Source: CAIWAH01 sp964602595 (GTDB taxonomy: Bacteria; Verrucomicrobiota; Verrucomicrobiia; Limisphaerales; UBA9464). Taken from it: 64,000 bases of DNA. Of this stretch, positions 34,172 to 42,375 are shown in pieces; within the stretch, counting starts at the first letter, position 1; each line of letters starts with the position of its first letter. The notes beneath the pieces were generated by a model. The model was not told the DNA's origin. It did not search any database and saw nothing but the letters and a program-made list of their open reading frames with translations. The DNA is taken from NCBI GenBank assembly GCA_964602595.1, contig CAZRRO010000012.1, forward strand, positions 1-64,000, written 5' to 3'. The translations under genes were made by a program, and so were the position numbers.

Positions 34172-34624
34172 TCATTCAAACACGTAACGCTCGTCGTATT
34201 CGATCTCATGCCTCTTCAGGAACGAGATCAGCTCTTCCTGAAACGAACCCTTCCGGTGGTGTTCGTCCTGCCCGGCAATGTAGTCCAACACTCCCTGCTT
34301 TTGGGAAACGCTCACGCTGAACGCCGAATAGCCGAGCTGCCATGCGAACGCCCGTTGCTCTGGGAAGTTCTCATGCACCCATTTGGAGGAATTCGCCTTC
34401 AACTTCCCGACGAAATCGGACGGAGCGGCAGTAGCGGGCAGCGAAGCGAGAATGTGGACATGATCAGCGACGCCGTTGATGAGCAAGGCAACGCCGCCGA
34501 GCTCCCGGATGATCCCGCCCATGTAGGGAAACACCCGCGCCCGCAGGTCGGGAGTCAGCATCGGCCGACGATCCTTCGAGCTGAACACGATGTGGTTCAG
34601 TAGTTGGGTGTAGGTGCGGGGCAT
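34172..34624 (-). CDS. REP-associated (IS200-like) Y1 transposase, RAYT
   Basis: A 150-aa single-strand transposase of the Y1 HUH type. The metal-binding HUH motif is HVH at residues 55-57 (within NGVADHVHILASLP). The catalytic tyrosine is Tyr115 in GVLDYIAGQDEHH. The closing block EYDERYVFE is typical of the IS200-like family found in Verrucomicrobia and Planctomycetes. The gene is intact. No IS ends with tnpB are present; instead it is bracketed by two 201-bp palindromes, as expected for a domesticated RAYT that moves REP elements in trans. It sits in one orientation with the flotillin and the ATPase. Confidence 0.9.
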   Translation of the reverse strand: MPRTYTQLLNHIVFSSKDRRPMLTPDLRARVFPYMGGIIRELGGVALLINGVADHVHILASLPATAAPSDFVGKLKANSSKWVHENFPEQRAFAWQLGYSAFSVSVSQKQGVLDYIAGQDEHHRKGSFQEELISFLKRHEIEYDERYVFE

Positions 34625-34700
34625 GGAGGCAATGATCCTCGGACTAAGCGGATCGGAACGGGAGAAGACGAGCAGCGCGAGAGCCGTGGTTTCATCTCGG

Positions 34701-34901
34701 AGGTGCGGAGCACCGGCAGACAGGAGCCCACAGCGTCAGCCGTGGGTTGCGTGGTCAAGCAGGACAAACCCCGGAGGGGCGAAAGAGTGCGAAGGCCATG
34801 CTTTGATCGTGTGATTCTGCCGCCCCTCCGGGGCTTCGGAACCAGAGGGGACGGGAACCCACAGCTCACGCTGTGGGCTACTTTCTTTCGGCGCTCCGCG
34901 C
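34701..34901. repeat. 201-bp palindromic element, copy 2 (RAYT-flanking)
   Basis: Same layout and same length as the element at 33926. The outer left arm starts GGTGCGGAGCACCGGCAG, then CCCACAGCGTCAGCCGTGGG. Inner arms are around CCCCGGAGGGGCG (34768-34780) and GCCCCTCCGGGGC (34820-34833). The outer right arm, 34857-34901, contains ACCCACAGCTCACGCTGTGG. It lies 76 bases upstream of the transposase start. The loop sequences differ from copy 1 while the arms are conserved. Confidence 0.88.
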
Positions 34902-34940
34902 CTGAAGAAATTTTCCGCGGCCTAAAGGGCTTTGCAGGTT

Positions 34941-35201
34941 TCACGGCTGAACTCCCGGAGCAATTCCTTCGTAGCCTTCAGCGATTCGATCCCGTGCGGC
35001 CTTGATCAGGACCGCATAGCTCGGGTCGAACATTGTAGACAGCGATTTGTCCAGCTCTGCTGAAAGATGGCTCACCGCGATGAACTCAGCGTTGTGTCGA
35101 AGGATCAGCGTTTCTTCGTCACCGTCGAAGAACCGAGACATGAACTCATAAAGAACAAGTGCTTCGTCTCGAGTCAGACTGATGGTTACGCAATCGTTCA
35201 T
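34941..35201 (-). CDS. Small conserved hypothetical protein (86 aa)
   Basis: A soluble, mostly helical protein: ISLTRDEALVLYEFMSRF at the start, then ILRHNAEFIAVSHLSAELDKSL and a C-terminal helix with AARDRIAEGYEG. I know short proteins with this LTRDEALVLYE pattern in other genomes, but not their function. It starts 34 bases after the flotillin stop, so it is likely co-transcribed with flotillin. It is then separated from the giant ATPase by the RAYT module. Confidence 0.7.
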   Translation of the reverse strand: MNDCVTISLTRDEALVLYEFMSRFFDGDEETLILRHNAEFIAVSHLSAELDKSLSTMFDPSYAVLIKAARDRIAEGYEGIAPGVQP

Positions 35202-35235
35202 GCGATGATTCCGATCGGATCGAATCGGGGCAGTC

Positions 35236-37392
35236 TCAGGCTTTCACCACCGTCTCCGCCTTCACCTCACCTAGTCCCTTTTCCTTCACCAGCGCGAGGG
35301 CAGACTTGATGGTGGCCTTTACACCGGCGTCGTCGGTGGAGGCGACGAGTTTGGCGAGCAGGGCGGACAGCGTGAGGTTCTTCAGATCCTCGGTATTGAT
35401 GCCGAAGTCGGCGACCCATTGGCGGAGCTGGGTCTTGAAGTGCTCGGGATCGCCGTTGAAAAAGGTCTCCTTGATGTCGGTGAGCGTGGCGCTGTTCTGC
35501 ACCATCCGGTCCACGGATTTCCCGGTGCCGATGCTGCGGACGATCTTCTCGAAGAAGTCGTTCTCGCCGCCGACGATGTCGATCTTGGCGGTCTTGAGCG
35601 CCTCGGAGACGACGCTGGCGTTGGCCTGGGCCACGTCGCGCTGGACGTTGATGGCGGCGAGCTCGACGTCGCGTTCCTTCTGGAGGCGGAGCTTGAACTC
35701 CTCGTGCTCCTGGCCGGCGGCGTGGAGCAGCTTCATGGCGTCGGCCTTCAGGTGGATGGACTTCGCCTCCGCGGTGCCGCGGGCCTCGATGCCGGTGGCG
35801 ATGGCGAGTTCCTTCTCCTTCGTGCCTTCGGCCTCGGCTTCGGCCTGGGTCTGGGTATTGGACGCCTGGACAGCGCCCTTGGCCTTGATGACGTCGGCTT
35901 CGGCCAAACCGACTTCCTTGATGGCAGCGGCTTCGGATTTACGGGCGCTGGCCTTGGCCATGGTGACCTTCGCTTCGGCGAGTCCCTTGGCGGCTTCGCG
36001 CGCAGCGGTGCCTTCGGCTTCCTGCTCGGCGGCGTGGCGGCGCTTGTCGGCGACTTTGGCCTCGGCGTCGGCCGTGGTCTGGAGACGTTCGGCATCGCGC
36101 AAGGCGGCTTCGCGGCTGGCCTCGGCGGCGGTGATGGTCTTGATCTTGTCGGCCTCGGCGAGGTTGCGCTCGACCTCCTTCTGGGCCTCGGAGGCGACGA
36201 CCTTCTCGGTCTGGTCCTTCTTGGCGTTCATCTCCGCCTCGATGAGCGTGACCTCGCGGACGCGCTCGGCGGTCATGCGGGCTTCGATGTTGCGCTTCTC
36301 CTCCTCCTGCTGGGTGACGGCCTTCTGCTCGGCGACGACGGTGGCGCGCTTGCGTTCCACTTCGACGGCGGCCTCGTTGACCTTCACTTCCTTGTCCATC
36401 TCGGCGAGCGAGACGGTGCGCTCGCGGCGGACGCGGGCTTCCTCGCCTTCTTGGACGGCTTCCTGTTCTAGGCGCTGCTTCTCCTTCTTCACGGTGAACT
36501 CACGCTCCTGCACGGCGCGGTTCATGTCCTCGGTGCGGAGGCGGATGGATTCCTCGGCTTCCAGGCGCTTGGCTTCGACTTCTTGACGGCGGGCTTCGAT
36601 GACCTTGCGGGCCTCGGCTTCCTCGTTCGCCTTCACCTCGTTGATGGCGCGGGTCTGCTTGGCGGTGTCCTCCTCATTGCGGCGGCGCTGCTCGCGCTTG
36701 GCGATGTCGGCGTCGGCGTTCTCCTTCTCGACCTGCACCTGGGCGCGTTGTGAAAACTCGTTGGCGATGACGCGTTCGCGCTGGGTGATCTCGGTGATCT
36801 TCTTGATGCCCTCGGAATCGAGCACGTTGCTCGGGTCATGCTGGTCGAGCGGGGTCTGCTCGAGGTAGTCGATCGCGACATCTTGGAGGAAAAAGCCGTC
36901 CAGGTCCTTGCCGATGGTGGCCTGGATCTGCTCGCGGAACTTGATGCGTTCGGTGAAGAGCTCGTGGAACTCCATCTGTTTGCCGGCGGTCTTGAGCGCC
37001 TCGGAGAACTTCGCCTCGAACAGCTCGCGCAGCTGGGCCATGTCGGACACGCGGTCGACACCGAGCATCTGGGAAACCTTCTTCACGCTCTCCTCGGTCG
37101 CTTCGACGCGGATGTAGAAGGCGACGGAGATGTCGGCACGTATGTTGTCCTTGCAAACGAGGCCGTCCTTGCCCTTGCGGTGGATCTCCAGCTTCTTCAC
37201 GGAGATGTCCATCTCCTCGAAGTTCTGCACGACGGGAATGCGCACCATGTAATCGAAGGCGACCCGCAGGCCGCCCCAGCCGACGCTGATGCCGGCCTTG
37301 CCGGGATGGATTTTACGGATGAGCAGGGCTGCGGTGACGAGGCCCACAAGCAGGAGTGCGACGACTCCGGCGATGATGAGGACGTAAAACAT
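35236..37392 (-). CDS. Flotillin-type SPFH/Band 7 membrane scaffold protein
   Basis: A 718-aa protein. It has one N-terminal membrane segment (IIAGVVALLLVGLVTAALLI, residues about 5-24), an SPFH domain at about 30-200 with VAFDYMVRIPV and DVAIDYLEQTPLD, and then a very long charged Ala/Glu/Lys coiled coil (about 210-560). The remaining about 110 residues are a C-terminal domain containing TLSALLAKLVASTDDAGV. Flotillins organise membrane microdomains. It is longer than E. coli YqiK (553 aa). It is the first gene of a leftward flotillin - 86-aa protein - giant ATPase array, which suggests a shared membrane-linked function. Confidence 0.93.
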   Translation of the reverse strand: MFYVLIIAGVVALLLVGLVTAALLIRKIHPGKAGISVGWGGLRVAFDYMVRIPVVQNFEEMDISVKKLEIHRKGKDGLVCKDNIRADISVAFYIRVEATEESVKKVSQMLGVDRVSDMAQLRELFEAKFSEALKTAGKQMEFHELFTERIKFREQIQATIGKDLDGFFLQDVAIDYLEQTPLDQHDPSNVLDSEGIKKITEITQRERVIANEFSQRAQVQVEKENADADIAKREQRRRNEEDTAKQTRAINEVKANEEAEARKVIEARRQEVEAKRLEAEESIRLRTEDMNRAVQEREFTVKKEKQRLEQEAVQEGEEARVRRERTVSLAEMDKEVKVNEAAVEVERKRATVVAEQKAVTQQEEEKRNIEARMTAERVREVTLIEAEMNAKKDQTEKVVASEAQKEVERNLAEADKIKTITAAEASREAALRDAERLQTTADAEAKVADKRRHAAEQEAEGTAAREAAKGLAEAKVTMAKASARKSEAAAIKEVGLAEADVIKAKGAVQASNTQTQAEAEAEGTKEKELAIATGIEARGTAEAKSIHLKADAMKLLHAAGQEHEEFKLRLQKERDVELAAINVQRDVAQANASVVSEALKTAKIDIVGGENDFFEKIVRSIGTGKSVDRMVQNSATLTDIKETFFNGDPEHFKTQLRQWVADFGINTEDLKNLTLSALLAKLVASTDDAGVKATIKSALALVKEKGLGEVKAETVVKA

Positions 37393-37637
37393 AGACGGGA
37401 ACGGTTGAGCTAGGTTGGCGGACGAAAGTGGTTCCTGATTCCGAATCTGCGGCCGAGTCCCGGCCGGCTGGGGTTAAGCAGCGCGGCTTTGGCGACGGGA
37501 CGGCAGGTGAATTACCGGAACAGGTGGGGCGGCGCGAGTGGGATTTCGGAAGGGGAATTGTAACGGCTATGAACCGCATCGGCTTTCTCCACCACTTCGG
37601 GGATTACACCGGGCCCGCCAATTCGTAGCCTTCGCGC

Positions 37638-40109
37638 GTGAGCGTTTCCCTCCCTTCGCAGACCCGGGTTCTCATCATCGGCGGTGGCGTCGCCGGCACC
37701 AGCGTGGCGTGGCACCTGACCCAGTTGGGCGTGCGCGACGTCGTGCTCGTCGAGCAGAACAAGCTTGCCGGCGGCACCTCGTGGCACGCCGCCGGAATGG
37801 TTGGGCGCCTGCGAGTTTCGAGCAGCATGATGCGGATCAATCAGGACTCCGCCGACCTCTACGCGAAGCTCAAGGACCTCACCGGCCACGACATCGGCTG
37901 GCGCATGGTGGGCAGTCTGTTGCTCGCCCGTAACCACGACCGTGTGGTCCAGTTTCGGCGCACGACGGGCGTTGCCAGCTATCTAGGCGTCGAATGCCAC
38001 GAAATCACCCCAGCCGAGGCGCAGGCCAAGTTCTCCTGCATTCGCGTGGACGACCTGGCCGGCGCCTTCTGGATTCCGCATGACGGTCGGGTGCTGCCCG
38101 GCGAAGTGCCGTTGGCGTTGGCCAAAGGCGCCCGGGCGGGCGGGGCACAGGTCGTCGAAGGTGTCCGCGTGACCAAGCTGCTGTCGAACAATGGCCGCGT
38201 CACCGGTGCCGAGATCAACCTCGGAACCATTCACGCCGAAGTGGTCGTGCTGACGGGCGGCATGTGGACCCGCCAGCTGGCGTTGACCGCAGGCGTGAAT
38301 ATCCCGCTGCATCCGGTCGAGCATCACTACGTCGTCAGCAATCCGCTCCCGGGCGCCGACGGCAATTGTCCCTGCACGCGCGACATGGACGGCTCGACGT
38401 ATTTCCGCGGCGAGGATTTGCCCGAAGGCGGCGGTGGCGTGCTGTTGGGTGCATTCCAGCGCACGACGAAGATCTGGGACGTGGCCCGCGTGCCGGACGA
38501 TTTCTCTTTTGGCCTGCTAGAACCGGATTGGGAGAAGTTCAGCGAGCCGCTCGCGCAGGGGTTGCTCCGCATTCCTGGACTGAAGGAAGCCGGTTTCTCG
38601 AAATTCGTGAACGGCCCGGAGAGCTTCACGCCGGACAACAACTTCCTGCTGGGTGAAACCGCGGAACTGCGCGGGCTGTTCGTCGCCGCGGGCTTCAACA
38701 GCGCCGGCATCGCCTGCGCGGGCGGGGCAGGGAAGGCGCTTGCCGAATGGATTCTAGGCGGTGCGATGCCCTACGACCTTACCGGCGTGGACATCCGGCG
38801 CTTTGGCGGCTGGGCCAACAACCGGGCCTTCCTGCGCGACCGCGTGACGGAATCGCTCGGCCTCCACTATGAAATGGCCTGGCCCAATCGCGAGCCCGTG
38901 ACCGCCCGGAATGTGCGCCTGAGCCCACTGCACGAACGACTCAAGGCGGCTGGCGCCTGCTTTGGCACCAAGGGTGGATGGGAACGGCCGAACTGGTTTG
39001 CGCGGAGTGACTCCGGCTTCGCCGCTGTGCCGGAAGCCGCCTACAGCTTCGGTCGCCAGAACTGGTTCGCGAATCACGCTTTCGAGCACCGCGCCTGCCG
39101 CGAGCGTGTGGCCGTGTTTGACCAGACGGGCTTCGCCAAGCTGCTCGTGCGCGGAACCGATGCGTGCGCAGTGCTCCAACGGGTTTGCGGCAACAACGTG
39201 GATGTTGCGCCCGGCAAGGTCGTTTACACGGGCCTCTTCACCGAGCGGGGTGGTTTCGAGAGCGACCTGACCGTGGTGCGCGTGAGCCGCGACGAATTTT
39301 ACCTGATCACCGGCAGCGCGCAGGCCGCCCGCGACGCGAGCTGGCTGCGCTGGAACCTGAAACCCGGCGAGTGCTGCGAAGTGGTTGATGTGACTGTTGC
39401 TTACGCCGTGCTGGGCGTGATGGGCCCGCGTTCCCGCGAACTGCTTTCCCGGATTGCCGATGCGGATTTGGGCAATGCCGCCTTCCCGTTTGGGACGGCG
39501 CAAGTGATCGGCATCGGCATGGCCAACGCCCGCGCAGTCCGCCTTACCTACGTGGGCGAACTGGGCTGGGAACTGCACGTTCCCGTGGAGCAGGCCGGCC
39601 ACGTTTACGATTTGCTGATGACGACCGGCGCGGACCTCGGGGTCGCGAATGCCGGTCATTATGCGATCAATTCGCTGCGCCTGGAGAAGGGCTACCGGGC
39701 CTTCGGTGCGGAGTTGTCGCCGGACGAAACGCCGTTCGAAGCCGGGCTCGCCTTCGCGGTGGACTTAACGAAGGACTTCTGCGGCCGCGCCGCGATGCTG
39801 GCCGCCAAAGAGCGTCCACGGAAGAAACTGCTGACAACCTTCGTGCTGAACGATCCCGAACCACCCGTGTGGGGCGGCGAGGTCATCTTCCGCAATGGCA
39901 TTGGCGTGGGCTACACGACCAGCGGCAGCTATGGCCACACCGCGGGCGGCGCCATCGCTATGGGCTACGTGAAGAACGGCGGCGAACCCGTCACGCCGGA
40001 ATGGATCTTGGCCGGTCGCTACGAACTGCTCGTGGACGGCCGCCGGATCTCGGCTACGCCGCACCTGAAGCCGGTTTACGATCCGAAGCGGGAACGGATT
40101 TTGGGCTAG
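37638..40109 (+). CDS. FAD-dependent oxidoreductase fused to GcvT-type domain (dimethylglycine/sarcosine dehydrogenase family)
   Basis: An 823-aa enzyme. The N-terminal FAD domain (about 10-390) has the dinucleotide motif IIGGGVAGTSVAWHL and HAAGMVG, where the flavin His is typical of the family. The C-terminal part (about 420-820) matches the aminomethyltransferase/GcvT fold: FDQTGFAKLLVRG, GPRSRELL, YVGELGWELHVP, YRAFGAELSPDETPFEAGL. Such enzymes oxidise N-methyl glycines and pass the one-carbon unit to tetrahydrofolate. The substrate is not determined. The start is GTG at 37638. It diverges from flotillin. Confidence 0.88.
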   Translation: MSVSLPSQTRVLIIGGGVAGTSVAWHLTQLGVRDVVLVEQNKLAGGTSWHAAGMVGRLRVSSSMMRINQDSADLYAKLKDLTGHDIGWRMVGSLLLARNHDRVVQFRRTTGVASYLGVECHEITPAEAQAKFSCIRVDDLAGAFWIPHDGRVLPGEVPLALAKGARAGGAQVVEGVRVTKLLSNNGRVTGAEINLGTIHAEVVVLTGGMWTRQLALTAGVNIPLHPVEHHYVVSNPLPGADGNCPCTRDMDGSTYFRGEDLPEGGGGVLLGAFQRTTKIWDVARVPDDFSFGLLEPDWEKFSEPLAQGLLRIPGLKEAGFSKFVNGPESFTPDNNFLLGETAELRGLFVAAGFNSAGIACAGGAGKALAEWILGGAMPYDLTGVDIRRFGGWANNRAFLRDRVTESLGLHYEMAWPNREPVTARNVRLSPLHERLKAAGACFGTKGGWERPNWFARSDSGFAAVPEAAYSFGRQNWFANHAFEHRACRERVAVFDQTGFAKLLVRGTDACAVLQRVCGNNVDVAPGKVVYTGLFTERGGFESDLTVVRVSRDEFYLITGSAQAARDASWLRWNLKPGECCEVVDVTVAYAVLGVMGPRSRELLSRIADADLGNAAFPFGTAQVIGIGMANARAVRLTYVGELGWELHVPVEQAGHVYDLLMTTGADLGVANAGHYAINSLRLEKGYRAFGAELSPDETPFEAGLAFAVDLTKDFCGRAAMLAAKERPRKKLLTTFVLNDPEPPVWGGEVIFRNGIGVGYTTSGSYGHTAGGAIAMGYVKNGGEPVTPEWILAGRYELLVDGRRISATPHLKPVYDPKRERILG

Positions 40110-40194
40110 CTTCAGTCGGCCGGCGGCGTGGGCTAGAACGGTGAAATCGGCGTTGCTCCGCTGGCCGGTCCATTCCAATCCTTCCGCCGTCCAA

Positions 40195-41118
40195 ATGAAG
40201 TTCGTCGTCCGAATCGCCATCTACCTGGTGCTGCTGGTGCTCGCGGGAGTCACCTTCTCCAAGTTCCGCGCAGCCTACCAGGGTGGGCCCACGCGAACCT
40301 TCGATGTCCGTGATGGGGACAAGACGCCGCCGGCCGCGGTCGCCACCGAAACCAATGCGGTTCCGGGGGCAGCCGCCGCCGTCCTGACCAACGCCGTCGC
40401 GGGCGGGGAAACGAATGCCGTAGCCGAGATCACCACCAACGCCCCGGCGCCGGTCACCGAATCCGCGCCCCCGGCACCGGCGCCCGCCAAAAAGGCCGAC
40501 AAATCGTCGGCCATGCTCTATCTCGGCTGTTTCCTGGTGGCCGTCCTCGGGATTGGGATCATGGGCGCTTGGGACATTGGCCAGATGATCGGTGGCCGTG
40601 CGGGGCGCTCGGTCATGGCGGAGGATTACACCGAACACAAGGATCCCGACTACGAGGCCGCCGAGGAGGAGTGGTCCAAGGGCAACCACCTTGATGCCGT
40701 CCGCATGCTGCGCGATTACTTGGAGCGCAATCCCAGCGAACAGCACGCCGCCATCCGCATCGCGGAGATTTACGAGAAGGACCTGGGCAATTACCTCGCC
40801 GCGGCCTTGGAACTCGAGGAAGTGCTCCAGAAAAAGCTGCCCCGCGAAAAGTGGGGATGGACCGCGATCCGCCTTTCGAATCTCTACTCCGGCCGCCTCA
40901 ACCAACCGGCCAAGGCGCTGGCCGTCCTGGATCGGATCGTTAACGACTACTCCGACACCTCGGCGGCCAAGAAGGCCCGCGAACGGCTGGGGATTCCCGA
41001 ACCCACGCCCGAGGCGGTCGAGGAGGCCGCAGCGCCCGAGGAAACCGCCGAACCTCCCGCTCCGGAGCCGCCGCCCGACCAAGCGGCTTTGCCTAAGGGC
41101 TTCCGCAAACGGAAATAG
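40195..41118 (+). CDS. Membrane-anchored TPR-containing protein
   Basis: A 307-aa protein with an N-terminal membrane segment (IAIYLVLLVLAGVTFSKF), then an Ala/Pro/Thr linker with repeated TNAV units (about 50-105). A second hydrophobic segment follows (LYLGCFLVAVLGIGIMGAW, about 110-128). Then come TPR-like helices: AVRMLRDYLERNPSEQHAAIRIAEIYE, YLAAALELEEVLQK, PAKALAVLDRIVNDY. The tail is Pro/Glu-rich. It probably mediates protein contacts at the membrane. The ATG at 40195 starts the membrane segment and is preferred over the GTG at 40141. Confidence 0.8.
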   Translation: MKFVVRIAIYLVLLVLAGVTFSKFRAAYQGGPTRTFDVRDGDKTPPAAVATETNAVPGAAAAVLTNAVAGGETNAVAEITTNAPAPVTESAPPAPAPAKKADKSSAMLYLGCFLVAVLGIGIMGAWDIGQMIGGRAGRSVMAEDYTEHKDPDYEAAEEEWSKGNHLDAVRMLRDYLERNPSEQHAAIRIAEIYEKDLGNYLAAALELEEVLQKKLPREKWGWTAIRLSNLYSGRLNQPAKALAVLDRIVNDYSDTSAAKKARERLGIPEPTPEAVEEAAAPEETAEPPAPEPPPDQAALPKGFRKRK

Positions 41119-41120
41119 CC

Positions 41121-41567
41121 TCAGTCGGAAGCCAAGTCCGCGTCGGTCCGCCACCGTCCGAGTTCCTCAAGGTAGGCTTGGGGAAAGTGGTGTCCTTTGG
41201 CGGCTGCGATCACGTCTTCGAGATAGCCGGGCATGGGATCGCCCGGCTCGGCGTCATTCATCGAGTAAACCATGGCATTCACACTGCCGCCCGTGGGCAG
41301 TTCCGCGGCCAGTTGGATCTTGGAGTAAAGTCCCTCCGCCGTGCCTTCGTAGGCGTCGAGCCGGGCTTCGTCTTGGGCGGTCAAATCCCAGAGCAAACCA
41401 TGCACGGCCGCGCCCGCTTCCGGGACCACCGTGGCATAGCCATGCCGGGTGATCCGGAACCGCCACCCCCGGAGCACGGCGGGCCCCAAGGGTTTCGACG
41501 CGGGGCATCGTTCCCGCATCTGTGCGAGGTCCATGTTGGAGCCAAAGGCGAAGTTGATCGTCCCCAC
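41121..41567 (-). CDS. Gamma-glutamylcyclotransferase-like (AIG2) protein
   Basis: A 148-aa protein with the family opening NFAFGSNMDLAQM, the LRGWRFRITRHGYATVVP strand block, AVHGLLWDLTAQDEARLDAYEG (with the catalytic Glu region) and YLEDVIAAAKGH. The fold is that of GGCT/AIG2 enzymes, which release 5-oxoproline from gamma-glutamyl peptides. Some members act on other amines. It converges on the TPR gene with two bases between stops. Confidence 0.88.
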   Translation of the reverse strand: MGTINFAFGSNMDLAQMRERCPASKPLGPAVLRGWRFRITRHGYATVVPEAGAAVHGLLWDLTAQDEARLDAYEGTAEGLYSKIQLAAELPTGGSVNAMVYSMNDAEPGDPMPGYLEDVIAAAKGHHFPQAYLEELGRWRTDADLASD

Positions 41568-41570
41568 GGA

Positions 41571-41597
41571 AAAAGAAAAACCCGGCCGAGGCCGGGT
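41571..41597 (-). terminator. Rho-independent terminator after the PEP-CTERM gene
   Basis: A perfect 7-bp stem CCCGGCC / GGCCGGG (41581-41596) with a two-base loop. Read leftward, it is followed by TTTTTCTTTT. It terminates the lectin gene and lies just before the start of the next leftward gene. Confidence 0.9.
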
Positions 41598-41621
41598 GTC
41601 ACTAATCTGTTTTGGACGGGT

Positions 41622-42180
41622 TTAGAGGCGGGCACGGCGGGCACGCCAGAGGCCTAATGCGAGGATCGCCGTGCCACCTACCGCCGCGGCATGGCTGGCC
41701 TCGGGAACTTCGGCGGGATTGTTCACGGATTCGAAAATGGCCTGATTCATGGTTCCCTCACTGTTATCAGGTAAGTCGTTCCAGCTGATTCCAGACCAAT
41801 TAATTACCGTGGCGTCTTCGCCACCAGCATCATTGGGTTCGCCGTCGGCCCAGTTGATGTAACTCACCGGACTGCCATCGGTCCAAACGAAGTTTCCTTC
41901 GGAAGCAATGTCGTTGTAACCGATCCATGCATACTGCTCGGGGACGAGATTGGCAACGAAGGTCTCCTCAGCCGCGCTGCCCAAGCTCGCCAAATTGTAG
42001 CCCAATCCAACGGCCAAGGTGTTCATCGCTTGCCAGCTGTCGGCATCTTGGCTGACGCCATACCAATGGTCGTTACCCCCGACGCCCGACGACCACTGAT
42101 GCCAAACGGTAGGCGCCGTCGCTGCCCAACTAGTGATTCCGGCCAGCAGGCCGGCCCCGATGATGCGGATTTTTTTTCAT
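41622..42180 (-). CDS. PEP-CTERM-sorted C-type lectin-like protein, start codon out of frame
   Basis: The mature part resembles a C-type lectin fold: HWYGVS, WQAMNTLAVGLGYNLASLGSAAEE, YAWIGYND, EGNFVWTDGSPVSYINWADGEPNDAGGEDA. It ends in a PEP-CTERM sorting signal: VPEAS, then a hydrophobic helix, then RRAR. Export is expected, with C-terminal processing by an exosortase. The signal peptide (IRIIGAGLLAGITSWAATA) is in frame with the lectin but not with the ATG at 42180. Between them lies a run of eight A residues, giving a stop in the ATG frame after 17 codons. The next in-frame ATG is at 42026, after the signal peptide. See finding. Confidence 0.8.
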
Positions 42181-42192
42181 GTGGAACTCCTT
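42170..42192 (-). promoter_or_regulatory. Strong Shine-Dalgarno and A8 tract at the lectin start
   Basis: Read leftward: AAGGAG (42187-42192), six bases, ATG (42178-42180), then eight A residues (42170-42177). The ribosome-binding site is the best in the region, so the ATG is the intended start. One fewer A would put the ATG in frame with the signal peptide and lectin. Confidence 0.75.
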
Positions 42193-42342
42193 GCAAACTA
42201 AATATGGCTAGTTTCCGCAGCCGATGGTCAAGCCCATTTTGTCTTCGACAGCCAGCTTGCCCTGCCGGAGCGGCCTTCCTACCGTCCGCCTCCGTTCCGA
42301 CTTCCGGCGATTGGCAGGCCGCTGAACATCACCTTTCCCTGT

Positions 42343-42372
42343 TTACTGAATACTGATCACTGACGCACTGAG
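42343..42372. repeat. Tandem 7-mer repeat arm (ACTGANN family) before dapL
   Basis: ACTGAAT, ACTGATC, ACTGACG, (C)ACTGAG run head to tail and end four bases before the dapL ATG. The same 7-mer family forms inverted arms inside uvrA (61485-61587). The repeat occupies the place where a ribosome-binding site would be, and no clear Shine-Dalgarno is left. Confidence 0.75.
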
Positions 42373-42375
42373 ACC

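Noticed and set aside
37569..37628. 19-codon open frame before the FAD/GcvT gene
   Set aside because: It begins ATGAACCGC and ends TAG, but is too short and has no ribosome-binding site; chance is likely.
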